Part shown: positions 35,308-45,027 of the stretch, piece by piece
Layout: each line of letters opens with the position of its first letter
How positions within the stretch are numbered: the stretch's first letter is position 1
Source of the DNA: Dactylorhiza incarnata
Taxonomy: Eukaryota > Streptophyta > Magnoliopsida > Asparagales > Orchidaceae
Assembly (NCBI GenBank): GCA_033032865.1
Contig: JAWHQI010000267.1
Location: forward strand, 762,501 to 826,500
Length of the DNA: 64,000 bases
Reading direction: 5' to 3'
Position numbers and translations under genes: made by a program
Notes under the pieces: generated by a model
The model's database searches: none
Seen by the model: only the letters and a program-made list of their open reading frames with translations
What the model was told of the DNA's origin: nothing

Positions 35308-35932
35308 ATGGTCCGATCGCCAAAGGGCAAGCCCCTGACGATGGCTAGCGGAGGTCTAGCGACCTTTCCTATTGTAACTTGGCAGGGACCGATCGTCAAG
35401 GGGGGCAGGCCCCTGACGATGGCAGGCGGAGTTCTGGCGAACTTATCTATTGTAACTTGGCTGGGACCGACCGTCAAGGGGGGCAGGCCCCTGACGATGG
35501 CAAACGGAGGTCTGATGACCTTACCTATTATAACTTGGCAGGGACCGACTGTCAAGGGGGGTAGGCCCCTAAAGATGGCAGGAGGAGGTCTGGCGACCTT
35601 ATATATTGTAACTTGGCAGGGACCGACTGTCAAGGGGTGCAAGCCCCTGACGATGGCGGGCGGAGGTCTGACGACCTTACCTATTGTAACTTGGCAGGGA
35701 CCGACCGTCAAGGGGGCGGACCCTTGATGATGGAAGGTGGAGGTCTGGCGACCTTACCTATTGTAACTTGGCAGGGACCAACCGTCAAGGGGGGTAGGCC
35801 CCTGACGATGGCAGGCAGAGGTCTGACGAACTTACCTATTGTAACTTGGCAGGGACGATCATCAAGGGGGGCAAGGCCCCTGACGATGGCAGGCGGAGGT
35901 CTGGCGACCTTACCTATTATAACTTTGTTATT
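35308..35932. repeat. 78-bp minisatellite, eight units
   Basis: Units share TTGGCAGGGACCGACCGTCA, AGGCCCCTGACGATGGC and GGAGGTCTGGCGACCTTACC. The period is 26 codons, so frames stay open on both strands (146-148 codons), giving a 26-residue periodic peptide. This is explained by repetition and is not taken as a gene. It sits beside Tat LTR copy iii; tandem repeats of this kind are common in Tat elements. Confidence 0.85.
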
Positions 35933-36057
35933 TGAAACATATGAAGTAAATAAAGTCAGAAAAGTAATTCATAGAAATAATGTGCGGAAGTTCAATCACA
36001 CGTCTTTATGGAATGCTGGTAAAGTTTACAGGGCGGAAAGGAGGCTTTGTTGAGAAC
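35933..36057. other. Short AT-rich junction
   Basis: Sequence between the minisatellite and the recognisable Tat LTR; it may be the LTR's edge. Confidence 0.35.
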
Positions 36058-36861
36058 TTGAGGGCGACAGGCCGCCTCTCGTTACAATTACGGAGGGAGA
36101 GAGAGAGGCACCAAGGGTAACATGCCACCACTCGTGGAGCTAAGTATTTTCTAAGTTGTTATAGTGGAGTGTAATGTGCTCACTACGTTCTGGAGTCTTC
36201 TGCTGACGCTCGAAAGCTGGAGTGGAGCGCTCAACACGATTTGGAGTCACTGGCTTGTCTTATGTTACGAGCGGAGGAGTCTGGGGCTGTGTGCTCGTTG
36301 GAGCAGGATGCAGTGTGCACTATGCAATGTGGGCGAAGTGAATTGTGCACGAGGTGCTATGTGCGCAAAGGCGCAATGTGCGCGCGGTGCAATATGCACG
36401 AGGTGCAGTGTGCACATGGTGCAATATGCGCAAGGTGCAATGTGCGCGGGGTGCAATGTGCCATGGGTGCAATGTGCGCGAGGTGCAATGTGCGCAAGGT
36501 GCAATGCGGGCAACGTGAAATGTGCGTAGGGGCGCTCGAAGTTGATCGAAGATCTTCAAAGGATTCTTCGAAGACGCAAGGAGACCTTCGAATGAGCTCT
36601 CTCGTGTGTAGGAGGAGAAGTGGAGGAGGAGAAGATAGAAATGAAGGAGAGATTATGTTCCTGTTTATATGCCCCAAGGGTGGTTATGGTGGTTATGCGG
36701 TTATCTGCAGGTCGTAACCACCTTAATTGTTATTTCCAGGCCGATTTTATATAGTTTGTGACGCGTATTATTTAAGTATTTTTTCTACGCGCAGACCGAT
36801 ATAATTTTGGACATTTACACCCACCCATATGGGTGGTTATGCCGGTGGTTACGTGGCATGG
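36058..36861 (-). repeat. Tat-family LTR copy iii (fragment)
   Basis: Carries GGCGACAGGCCGCCTCTCGTTACA, split here as GGCGACAGGCCG and CCTCTCGTTACA, then GCTAAGTATTTT, a minisatellite, CTTCGAA blocks, a TTTATATGCCCC minus-strand TATA region and GGTTATGGTGGTTATGC. Same orientation as copies i, ii and iv. Ends are not defined. Confidence 0.65.
36330..36525. repeat. ~17-bp minisatellite in Tat LTR copy iii
   Basis: Around ten units of GGTGCAATGTGCGCA and variants. It occupies the position held by different minisatellites in copies i and ii. Confidence 0.85.
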
Positions 36862-37048
36862 TGTAAGACTCACCCTTTTTTTTACTTGGGTCTTACCGCC
36901 AAGAACCGCCGCCTTGCGGTGACACCAACTCACAAGTTGGTCGCATTACAAGACGCTGATCCTACCAGTTATTTCTTGCAACCATGCCAACCACAATTCA
37001 TCAAAGTGAGAAGTACAGTATGCATTTCAATACAAGTCCTCAATCACT
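36862..37048 (-). repeat. Chromovirus LTR end fragment
   Basis: Begins TGTAAGACTCACCC and follows the chromovirus 2 LTR edge in outline (GGGTCTTACCGCCAAGAACC, TTGCGGTGACACC, GACGCTGATCCTACC), more diverged. Runs into an antisense RNase H scrap. Confidence 0.65.
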
Positions 37049-37098
37049 TAGAAACTCAATCCATCTCCGTTGTCTGATGTTAAGATCCTTTTGAGTAT
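37049..37098 (-). pseudogene. Gypsy RNase H scrap, part a
   Basis: Minus-strand translation matches the chromovirus block [18 protein letters not shown]. It continues across the solo LTR into 38529-38573. Confidence 0.75.
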
Positions 37099-38528
37099 TG
37101 ATACACGAAAATTGGTTTATACGTAAGTGCACGTGTCAGATCAAGTAATAAAGTGTGAATAAAGATCGTTCTCACGAAGAAGTGATTAATCTAATGCTTG
37201 CAAATACTAGTTACGCCGTTTCTCTAAATCCAAGTAGATCAAATGAGGTGATTTTGAAAAGTAATAAAAACTCTAAATGAAGATTTTAAACTAAATAAAC
37301 TATTTAAAATACTTTTTTTCTCAATTGGGAAAGACAGTCTTGTATTTCTGATTTCCTATGTCTATTATGATGATGTTTGAAAGTAATATTCTATAAGATT
37401 GTTCTTTAATTTATCTTGCAACGATTTTATAGAAGAATTCCTTATCTCTTGATATCGTAAATCTTGATATCTTACACTCTAAAATCATCTCTAACTTAGG
37501 CGGAATGAAAAATATTATGATGAGTAAAAATCAAAGTCACTAGCAAGAAGAGGAAATATCTTTCTCCCTTCTATGCTATAATGAACTTATGAAACACTTA
37601 CACTTCTCCTCTCTCGAATCTTGAAGCGCAGTAAAATTAAAGAAACTTTGGTTAAAAATTTACACCACTCATCTCTCGATTCTCGCAGTGCAATAAGATA
37701 GCCTTCAAATTAATACTACGCAACTCATCTCTCGATGCTCGCGACGCAATAAGAGACAAAAACATAGTCCAAAGGTTTCATTATCAAATTCATAAGTTCC
37801 ATAAAGATAAATCATAAAATAAATCTAAAACTTTAGGAAAACTTCATCATCAAAACACACTTAGTACTCTCATCATACAAGACTACGAGAGTTTAGTTCA
37901 TAACGGGGATCAAACACAACGAAATTAGAGAGATCTTACAAAACATGATGTAAGAAATCTGGATTCTTTCTTCTTCAATGGTGTTTTCTTCCTCTAAGGG
38001 CGGTCAAACCCTAAATCTCCCTTCCTCTCTCTCTCGAAAATGTTTAAGTTGATAAAAGATAGTAATTTCTCTCTCCTTGGCCCCTTTATAGTCGTCCATC
38101 CCCAATAGGAATCTCCAAATAGCCGAAAAGATGCATCCCTTTGTTGTCGTAACTGCCAAAAATTGAGAGATTTCGAATCTTAAAAACTCAGTTCCCGTCG
38201 ACTTGTTGTAACAATTTTTTCTGAACTACAATAACATGTTGTAATATATTTTCTGCACTTCTTTAAACTGCTCCAAACATCAAACAATATGTCACAACAA
38301 AACTGTAACATTTTTCCTGGACTCCAAATATGCATAACCTTTGACCGTTCAAGCTAGATACTTTGGAATTTGCGCAACAAAAATATATAAAAAATGACGA
38401 TAATACCCAAACTTTTACCTAGTACCAAATCATTCATGTTTAATACATTTTAACACATATTTATCGAATATATTAGACAAAGGAGTGCAAAATATGGATC
38501 AAAATAACTTCTTTGTGAGAAGTTATCA
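37099..38528 (-). mobile_element. Solo LTR (1430 bp), TSD AGTAT
   Basis: Left edge TGATACACG, right edge TTATCA; AGTAT occurs at 37094-37098 and 38529-38533. A TATA-like CCCCTTTATAG at about 38083 reads as CTATAAAGG on minus, so sense is probably minus. AT-rich, no ORF. Joining the flanks restores a continuous RNase H frame, which proves the insertion and its exact ends. Family not identified. Confidence 0.88.
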
Positions 38529-38573
38529 AGTATCCACATACTTCAAGTTCTTGTGATCCGAAAAGATCTCGCA
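38529..38573 (-). pseudogene. Gypsy RNase H scrap, part b
   Basis: Minus strand encodes [14 protein letters not shown], continuing part a after removal of the solo LTR. Confidence 0.8.
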
Positions 38574-38673
38574 GATGTCTCATACAAGAGAATGGGTGCC
38601 GTATTTATGCAGCAAGGCCACGTCATTGCATATGCTTCCAGGAAGCTGAAGAAGCACGAGCAGAACTACCCGT
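38574..38673 (+). pseudogene. Gypsy RNase H scrap, inverted half
   Basis: Plus strand encodes DVSYKRMGAVFMQQGHVIAY and continues with ASRKLKKHEQNYP. In an intact gene this precedes the segment found on minus just to its left, so the two halves are inverted about 38573/38574. Cut at right by a Cassandra LTR. Confidence 0.8.
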
Positions 38674-38965
38674 TGCAGCTCAATTGATGACGAGGAATGA
38701 AAAAAACTCCATAGTTAAGCGTGCTTGGGCTGGAGTAGTCACGGGATGGGTGACCTCCTGGAAAGTCCCTGCGCTGCCGCTTAACTGAAGCGTTCCTCAT
38801 GAAAAGGGGGGTTGCGGCCTCCAACAACCCACTATGCCCTGTGGTGGGACAGAGAGGGGTCGGGGTGCACGGTCTGCAGACCTGTTGAGGTTGAACCCTT
38901 TCAAGCTGTGTGCTGGGGGTGCTCGCGGTCGTCCTTGTGAGTTGTGTGCTGGGGAGGCAGTTACA
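38674..38965 (+). repeat. Cassandra-type LTR, sense
   Basis: 292 bp from TGCAGCTCAATTGATG to GGGGAGGCAGTTACA, with 5S-like AGTTAAGCGTGCTTGGGC and GGATGGGTGACCTCCTGG. It is the closest copy to plant 5S in box A. No clear target duplication. Confidence 0.85.
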
Positions 38966-39504
38966 GTGGTTACCAGACGATCGAATGGTGGATATTTGGC
39001 GACGGTCGAGGGTCCGATCGGAGAAGATCCGGTCGGCGTCGGTGAAGGGGCCGACCAGCAACAGGACCCGGCCGGCGAGGGCCGGTTGGTGGAGGGACCG
39101 GCCGGCGAGCGCCCGGCCATGCGCGACCATGCAGACGACCGAGAGGCCGCCCGCTTGGACGCGCGGCGGTGGCGGCCGGCAGGTAGGACGGCCGTCGCGC
39201 CGTGGCCGGGTGGCCGACCGACCGCATGTCGTGGATGCGCGACTGAGGGTGGCCGGGTGGCCGGCCGCGTGCCGTGGACGCGCTGCTGAGGTCGGCCGGC
39301 TGGGTGGCCGGCCGCGCGACTACGGGAGAATGGCCGCGGGATTCTCTGGCCGCTTGTCGTGGGCGGGGCGACCAAGGGAGGACGCATGCCATGGGTGCGT
39401 GGCCAAGGGTAGTACTCCGGTGGCGGGCCTTATCGTGGAGTTCTCCTGGCAAATGTTTTCTGTATCAGTACGCCTTATCCTTCTCCTAAGCTTAGGTGAT
39501 CGAT
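38966..39504. other. GC-rich unassigned sequence
   Basis: Many GGCCGGC and GTGGCCG repeats. Overlapping frames of 150-200 codons on both strands are Arg/Ala/Pro-rich without any family signature, so none is called. Confidence 0.5.
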
Positions 39505-39576
39505 GAGCCCCCCCCCCCCGCCCCCCACACACACACACACAATCTCTCTCTTTCTTGTTGTCTCTCTCTCTCTCAA
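39505..39576. repeat. Compound microsatellite: poly-C, (CA)n, (CT)n
   Basis: About thirteen C with one G break, then ACACACAC, then TCTCTCTC tracts. Confidence 0.9.
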
Positions 39577-39778
39577 CATGCATGACACAGTGTAGTGGGC
39601 GGCTACATAGACGACTACATCATTGTAAATAATAAGATAGCTACATACAAAGTTACAGAGTCAATGTAACGTAACGGTCCAATAGTTGTACTATAAATAG
39701 CTGGATCGGAGATTAATAAAAACAATAAATATAGTTTTACTTTTAGCAGAGAGTTATGCTAGATAAAAAAAGGAAGAG
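39577..39778 (+). promoter_or_regulatory. LTR-like or 5' leader segment with TATA box
   Basis: AT-rich with CTATAAATAG at 39691-39700, then an AATAAAAACAATAAA stretch. It directly precedes the Tat gag relic, so it may be part of that element's LTR or leader; no LTR ends found. Confidence 0.4.
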
Positions 39779-40096
39779 GTTATGATCGCACCCACAACTG
39801 CACTAGAAGGGCGCGTGCACCAGATGGAACAACGTCATGACAAGATGCTCGCCCTCATGAGAAACATAGGAGCTCCTCGAGCTCCCAATCCACCCCATCG
39901 CCGGTCAATCAGCCTTAACCGGCTCTGAATCTTGCTCCGTCCAAAGACGCCACTCGCGAGAACAATGCCTTTGAAGAAGAGTTCTCCGACGAAGCCAGCC
40001 CAGGGGTCCTGTCCGACCGGCCATGGGCCCCCGAAGCCAACCATCATCATCACCACCCATGAGCAGCGAGATTCTGGCAAGTTATGGGGAGGCTCA
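39779..40096 (+). pseudogene. gag: Tat Gag relic, N-terminal part (outer element)
   Basis: Translates with VHQMEQRHDKMLALMRNIG and APRAPNP, the same N-terminal Gag block as at 31350-31430 on minus. Contains a stop after about 40 residues. The frame is cut at GCTCA (40092-40096), the target site of the Athila-like element, and resumes at 56387. Confidence 0.75.
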
Positions 40097-40640
40097 TGAT
40101 GCGCGAATCTCACACACCTCTATAGGCTGTGGTAAGACTGCGGCACGAAACGGCAGTGTACCGATCGTTCAAGTAATATAAAATGGGAGTACGTCCTCAA
40201 GTATCGATCTGAAAGGAACATAGTAAGGTGAAGTTATCTATCGAGGAAGAACTTGAGATCGAAGTCCTTTAGGTCGGAAGGATTGCGGAAGGCTTGGATT
40301 GGTTTGTGGAAAATAAAATAAAACGACTAACTCAACTACTCCTATGCAGGCCGCTATGCACTGCTTCGCTTGGCGGGATGGAAACTACGCAGGTTGCTAT
40401 ACACTGCTACGCAAGGGCGGATGGACGGGTAGGCAAGCGGATGAGGTGGTTCGCACCGGCGGAATGAGGGTCTCAAGCACCTCGTCAACAAGCACGCCAC
40501 TAGCAATTGCTAGTGCGGCACACGATTGTGATGGGTGGATGGATGGTGGAATGGGGCGCTCCTCGCTCACATGAACCACAAAAACAACCACTTAGACATG
40601 GTGAAGTTACATTAATTATAATTAGGGTTCATAGACATCA
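40097..40640 (-). repeat. 3' LTR of Athila-like element (diverged)
   Basis: Its first ~210 bases match the right LTR (ACGAAACGGCAGTGTACCGA, GATCGTTCAAGTAATA, GGGAGTACGTCC). Beyond that the two differ. The inner boundary near 40640 is an estimate. Confidence 0.55.
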
Positions 40641-41137
40641 TTCATAGGGAAGTAACTAAATTACGCAAATCACATAAAGCTAGCTAGAATAACAAGGAGG
40701 AGGTAAGATCACAACCAAGGCACGAAGTCTTGCCGGGATTCACGGTCGAAATCAAGGGTTGTCATCCCTTGTCCGAGCTCGTTCCACGACTGACATCCGA
40801 GGTACGGAGAGGAGTTGTCACTTCCGTCTAGTTGACCCGTCTTCATCGTAAATTGCCTTTGGCCATGATCTCGCCAGAGAACTCCAAGGATGCAGCAAGT
40901 TGTATCGTGAAATGGAGCGTGGATGCTTCCGAACGATGGGGGAGGCCGAGAGAATACTCTGGCTTAAGATTTGCACGAGAATGGCGGCCGGAGCTCCTCC
41001 AAATGGTGGGCGGTGATGAAACGACAGAAAGAAAAAACAGAGCGAGCAAACTAATAATAATAATGAGGAAGGCTATAAACAACTGGAAGAACTTCTTTCT
41101 CTCGACTCCCTCTCCAGAAAATTCACATGACTGTGTT
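40641..41137. other. Internal region of Athila-like element
   Basis: About 500 bases between LTR and primer-binding site; no ORF with recognisable product. Confidence 0.5.
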
Positions 41138-41154
41138 CCCCGGCAACGGCGCCA
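41138..41154 (-). promoter_or_regulatory. Primer-binding site (tRNA-Asp type)
   Basis: Minus strand reads TGGCGCCGTTGCCGGGG, the primer site typical of Athila elements, a few bases inside the LTR edge at 41161. Confidence 0.85.
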
Positions 41155-41160
41155 AAAACT

Positions 41161-41391
41161 TGATGCGCGAATCTCACACACCGCTATAGGCTGTGATAAT
41201 ACTGCGACACGAAACGGCAGTGTACCGATCGTTCAAGTAATATAAAATGGGAGTACGTCCCCAAGTATCGATCTCAGAGGAACACAGTAAGGTGGAGTTT
41301 ACTTTCGAGAGTGGACTTGAGATTGAAGTCCTTTTATGTCGATGTTTTGCGGGGGGTTTGACGTGCGTTAAGGAAAACGCACGATGAACAT
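41161..41391 (-). repeat. 5' LTR of Athila-like element, left part
   Basis: Starts TGATGCGCGA. Interrupted after AACAT (41387-41391) by the Tat element; continues at 56002. Confidence 0.85.
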
Positions 41392-42785
41392 TGTTGAAAC
41401 CGATTTCTCGATTCCATGGAGCTCGGGTCCCCCAACTGGGATTGAGGGGCGGCTAGCCCTTACTTGCCCCTCGGAAGGAGTAGGCCGGAGACTAGAACAG
41501 TAGACTAAGACCTTAGTCTCGGCAAGGAGGTCCCTCCACTAACCCGGAAGATCGTTGAGCGCTTCCCCTCCCAAGCCAAAGCCAAGACTCGGGCACCTTG
41601 GAGAGCTAGAGAGCCCAACCAAGACAACCTAGGGAGAGAGAGGGCTCAAAGATTCTGAACCGGAATGCTCTCCCAAGGTGCCCTTGAGGTCTATTTATAG
41701 ATTTTGGTTTCGTGGTCTGCCAATAGCCAAATCTCGCTGTACTTTTTTACTATCCGCACCCCAGTTTGGTCTGCCAATAGCCAAATCCCGCTGTTCTGAG
41801 GGGCTAACTGCAGACCACCGGGGGTCTTTTGGTAAAAAACCACCTCTGGTGCTGACGGACCGGCGACCGGCGACCTTGAGTCTGGTCGGCGAGCACGGGG
41901 CTCGCCCAATATGGCTAAATGCTCCACAGACCATCCGGCTCGCCCGCGACCTGGGCCGAGCCCCAAAAAGTACTATCCGCACACCACTTAGCGGGCTCGC
42001 CCGCGACCTGGGCCGAGCCCCAAAATGACTATCCGCACACCGCTTGGCGGTCTCGCCCGCGACCTGGGCCGAGCCCCAAAATGACTATCCGCACACCACT
42101 TGGCGGGCTCGCCCGCTGCCCGGGCGAGCCCCAAAATGACTATCCGCACACCACTTGGCGGGCTCGCCCGCTGCCCGGGCGAGCCCCAAAATGACTATCC
42201 GCACACCACTTGGCGGGCGCGACCTGGGCCGAGCCCCAAAATGACTATCTGCACACCACTTGGCGGGCTCGCCCGCGACCCGGGCGAGCCCCAAAATGAC
42301 TATCCGCACACCACTTGGCGGGCTCGCCCGCTGCCTGGGCCGAGCCCCAAAATGACTATCCGCACACCACTTGGCGGGCTCACCCGCTGCCCGGTCGAGC
42401 CCCAAAATGACTATCCGCACACCACTTGGCGGGCTCGCCCGCGACCTGGGCCGAGCCCCAAAATGACTATCCGCACACCACTTGGCGGGCTCGCCCGCGA
42501 CCTGGGCCGAGCCCCAAAATGACTATCCGCACACCGCTTAGCGGGCTCGCCCGCGACCCGGGCGAGCCCCAAAATGACTATTTGCACCCCACGCCTGTCT
42601 GGCTCGCCCGCTGCCTGCCTAGGCCGAGCCCCCCTGGGTCGAGTTCGCCCGCTGCCAAATTGCACCCCCAAAATGGCTATTTGCACCCCACGTATTTCAA
42701 GGTGCCTAGCGAACCCTTGCCTTCCCCAAGTGGCTATCCGCACTCCCAACCTCGGTGTTTACCTGGCGAACATCAGGGTTGTACA
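41392..42785 (-). repeat. 3' LTR of Tat element (1394 bp)
   Basis: On minus starts TGTACAACCCTGATG and ends GGTTTCAACA. TATA box at 41691-41699 (TATAAATAG on minus). About eleven repeats of ~57 bp at 41970-42575, each with a GC-rich hairpin. Confidence 0.95.
41970..42575. repeat. ~57-bp hairpin repeats in U3 of 3' LTR
   Basis: Units run TGACTATCCGCACACCACTT, then GGCGGGCTCGCCCG, CGACCTGGGCCGAGCCCCAA. GGGCTCGCCCG and CGGGCGAGCCC form an 11-bp stem with a 5-6-nt loop in the best units. Long frames across the array on both strands are repeat artefacts. Confidence 0.9.
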
Positions 42786-42899
42786 CAATCCCCGCTCTTC
42801 GCGAGGTTGCCCTAAGCTCGCGAAGAACCGTCCAACCCTTGGTGTTCGCCAGCTGTGCTGACGTGGCAGGAATCTTTTGGTGGGTCCCACGTCTAAAAC

Positions 42900-42907
42900 T
42901 ATAAATA
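42900..42907 (+). promoter_or_regulatory. TATA box of antisense gene 1
   Basis: CTATAAATACC on plus, 72 bases before the ATG at 42979 and 115 bases outside the LTR, so it is not an LTR promoter. Two short upstream ORFs start at about 42917 and 42924. Confidence 0.65.
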
Positions 42908-42978
42908 CCGCTCACCATGGTCCATGGCTAAGACTTCTTTTCCTCTCTCCTCCTCGCCGAAAGCTCCTTGAGCTCAAG

Positions 42979-44210
42979 ATGTCAACTAAAGAAAACGCCC
43001 TTGCTCGCCTAAAGGCCGCCAGAGAGGCAGCGAGAGCTAAAGCTGTCGAGGCCTCCCCTTGGATGTTCGTACAGCCTGCTCCCCAATCTCCCCCACCCAA
43101 GAAGGCCAAGACGGTCCGGAGGTCGCACGATGAGGACACGTCGACACCCCCGGCCTCGCCCCCGCCGCCGAACTCTGAGCTCGCTCCACAGGTATTACTG
43201 TCGTCCTACTCCCATGTTGAAAATGTCTGTCTAACTCGCCTCCTTGGTTCGCAGAATCCTCCTGAAGAGAGCATGGCGAACCTCACCCTGACTTCCTCCC
43301 GTGTACCTTCTCCGGAGAAGTCAAACTTACCGAACATGGGAGCGGGAACCTCAACCTCGCAACGGCCGTCCTCGCGGCCCAGTAAGTGAACTCCCTTCTT
43401 GTTGCCTCTTTATAGAACCATTCTCGCAATGTTAACCTGATTATTATTTATGCAGCCACCCCAGCGCCGAGCCCTACGAAAAAGATTCCTACTCCGGCAC
43501 GCTCGCCAGCCAAGACCAAGGTGATCGTGGATACTCCTGGCTTCGGGGTGGTGGGTCGGCGGAGTCCGGGCGGCTCGCTGCGAGAGGGCATTCCGACCGT
43601 GAAGGTCGTGCACGCGCCTGGTTTAGGGAAACCCCCTGTTCGGGGGTTCCATGAGAACTTCAAAGGTAGGCCAAGCACTTCTCGCCGTCAACATCGCGAG
43701 CCCTCGGCCTCGCCAGGTTAGTAAATGAGTAAGCTATTCTTCTTGCTCGCCTCGAGATCCGGCTAACTTCTCCCTTTCGCAGAAACGTCTGAAGCTACGC
43801 ACATGTCTGAACCCGGGAGGGAGGAGATGTCGCCACCCCCTTCGCCGAGCCAGATGGATGATTTCTTAGGTGATCCTAGCGACCCTGCCCAGATGAAGAG
43901 ACGGGTGTCGGAGGTGCTTCAGAAGCATACCATGATGTGGCGCGTGCTGGAGGAGCGGTATGAGACGGACCGCATCATATATGATGATAGGTTCGCGGCC
44001 CTGGAGGAAGCGAACAGACGGTTCCTTGCAGAGGCGAGACCGCTGCCTCACACAGATGCCACCTCGCCTGGTAAGCACATCTCGCGCGCCGAGGATCAGG
44101 TTCATCTAGTTTTGCGCGAGTTGAAGGCTGTCCTCGAATACCATTACCCCAAAGCACCCCCACGTGCAGGGAGGCGAGGTCGCGGTCGCTGGATTTGGGA
44201 ACGTTACTGA
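42979..44210 (+). CDS. Antisense passenger gene 1 (four exons, 342 aa)
   Basis: On the strand opposite gag-pol. Proposed exons 42979-43191, 43255-43381, 43456-43716 and 43783-44210 (213, 127, 261 and 428 nt; 1029 in all, 343 codons with stop). Introns of 63, 74 and 66 bp have GT..AG ends, and CTAAC or CTGAT branch-like motifs before each acceptor. Donor 2 is GTAAGT. Start MSTKENALARLKAAREAARA is basic; the middle is Pro/Ser-rich; the last exon has MKRRVSEVLQKHTMMWRVLE and RFAALEEANRRFLAEAR, likely helical or coiled coil. Function unknown. Such antisense ORFs occur in Tat elements, but I recognise no named domain here. No stop interrupts the spliced frame, unlike the pol genes. Confidence 0.6.
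43192..43254 (+). other. Candidate intron 1 of antisense gene 1
   Basis: CACAG|GTATTA to TTCGCAG|AAT, with CTAAC at about 43231. Length 63 is divisible by three and open, so it could also be retained. Confidence 0.5.
43382..43455 (+). other. Candidate intron 2 of antisense gene 1
   Basis: CCCA|GTAAGTGAA to TTTATGCAG|CC. Contains an in-frame stop, so removal is needed to reach exon 3. Confidence 0.65.
43717..43782 (+). other. Candidate intron 3 of antisense gene 1
   Basis: CGCCAG|GTTAGT to CTTTCGCAG|AAA with GGCTAACTTC before the acceptor. It starts with an in-frame stop; removal joins exons in phase 1. Confidence 0.65.
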
Positions 44211-44582
44211 GCCTCCCTTCTCGCTCCGAGCCTGCTGCTGCTTTCTTTTCGCTCTCGCAGTTAACATTTCCTGTTTGTCTAAACAATTGGCGATGCTTTG
44301 ATAATATTCGCGAGTCCGTGATGACTCGCCATTTTATGACACTCTTTTCTTTTACTCGCACATGCTTTGTTATTTTTCTGTCTGCCATTCGTTCCTCTAG
44401 GATGCGTCCGTGAACTGTGTTAGGTTTATGTTAAGATTGCGCCATCCTGGATTTGCGAGCCGCTAGATGACACGTATCGGCGAGCCCGGGCTCGTAGGGC
44501 TGTGGCTTGTTGAATACGATACCGCCTTTTTCGGCTATCCGCACACCCGACGCTTCGAAACCCGCGCCGCCTCCAGTTTTTC

Positions 44583-44590
44583 TATAAATA
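44583..44590 (+). promoter_or_regulatory. TATA box of antisense gene 2
   Basis: TCTATAAATAGG, 109 bases before the ATG at 44699. GGCTATCCGCACACC lies about 50 bases upstream and is the same motif as in the LTR hairpin repeats. Confidence 0.65.
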
Positions 44591-44950
44591 GGTGAGAATT
44601 TTTTACTTTCAACCACCGCATTTACTTCTTCTTCCCTCTCGCTTCTCCGAAATTCCCGTTCTCACAAACTTGTGCTCGTGTTCGCTGTAACCTTCATAAT
44701 GGTGGCTGACACTGATGGGGAGGGGCGAGCCCGGTGTGCCACGGTGTTCAAAGAGCAAGACTTCTTCTGCTCGAATATAACCGCGGAGGAGTACAAGAAC
44801 TCCGCGGATCGCTTTATTCCGGCGGGCTACACGGCTCGCTGTTCAGGCGACAAGAACATGTTGACAGATACCGAGGCCGACGAGCTCGCGATTCCCGTTG
44901 CTCACTTCGAGAACGGGCTGCGGCTCCCCCTATGGTCGGAGGTTCGCCAG

Positions 44951-45027
44951 GTACCCTCCTCAACCTCCTAGTTATATTTTTTCCTCGCTCTCGCGAGTCC
45001 CTGCTGATTTCCCCTCGCCACTCGCAG
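44951..45027 (+). other. Candidate intron 1 of antisense gene 2
   Basis: CGCCAG|GTACCC to CACTCGCAG|GTA, 77 bp, with in-frame stop. Removal makes the Transposase_28-like domain continuous. Confidence 0.65.

Noticed and set aside
35265..35727. 26-residue repeat proteins on both strands
   Set aside because: A 78-bp repeat free of stops explains both; no start context or conservation evidence.
38834..39506. Overlapping 130-200-codon ORFs in GC-rich DNA
   Set aside because: Low-complexity Arg/Pro/Ala, open on both strands by composition, no recognised domain.
41919..42522. Open frames across the LTR hairpin repeats (also 55069-56020)
   Set aside because: Periodic translation of the ~57-bp unit, open in several frames and on both strands; not genes.
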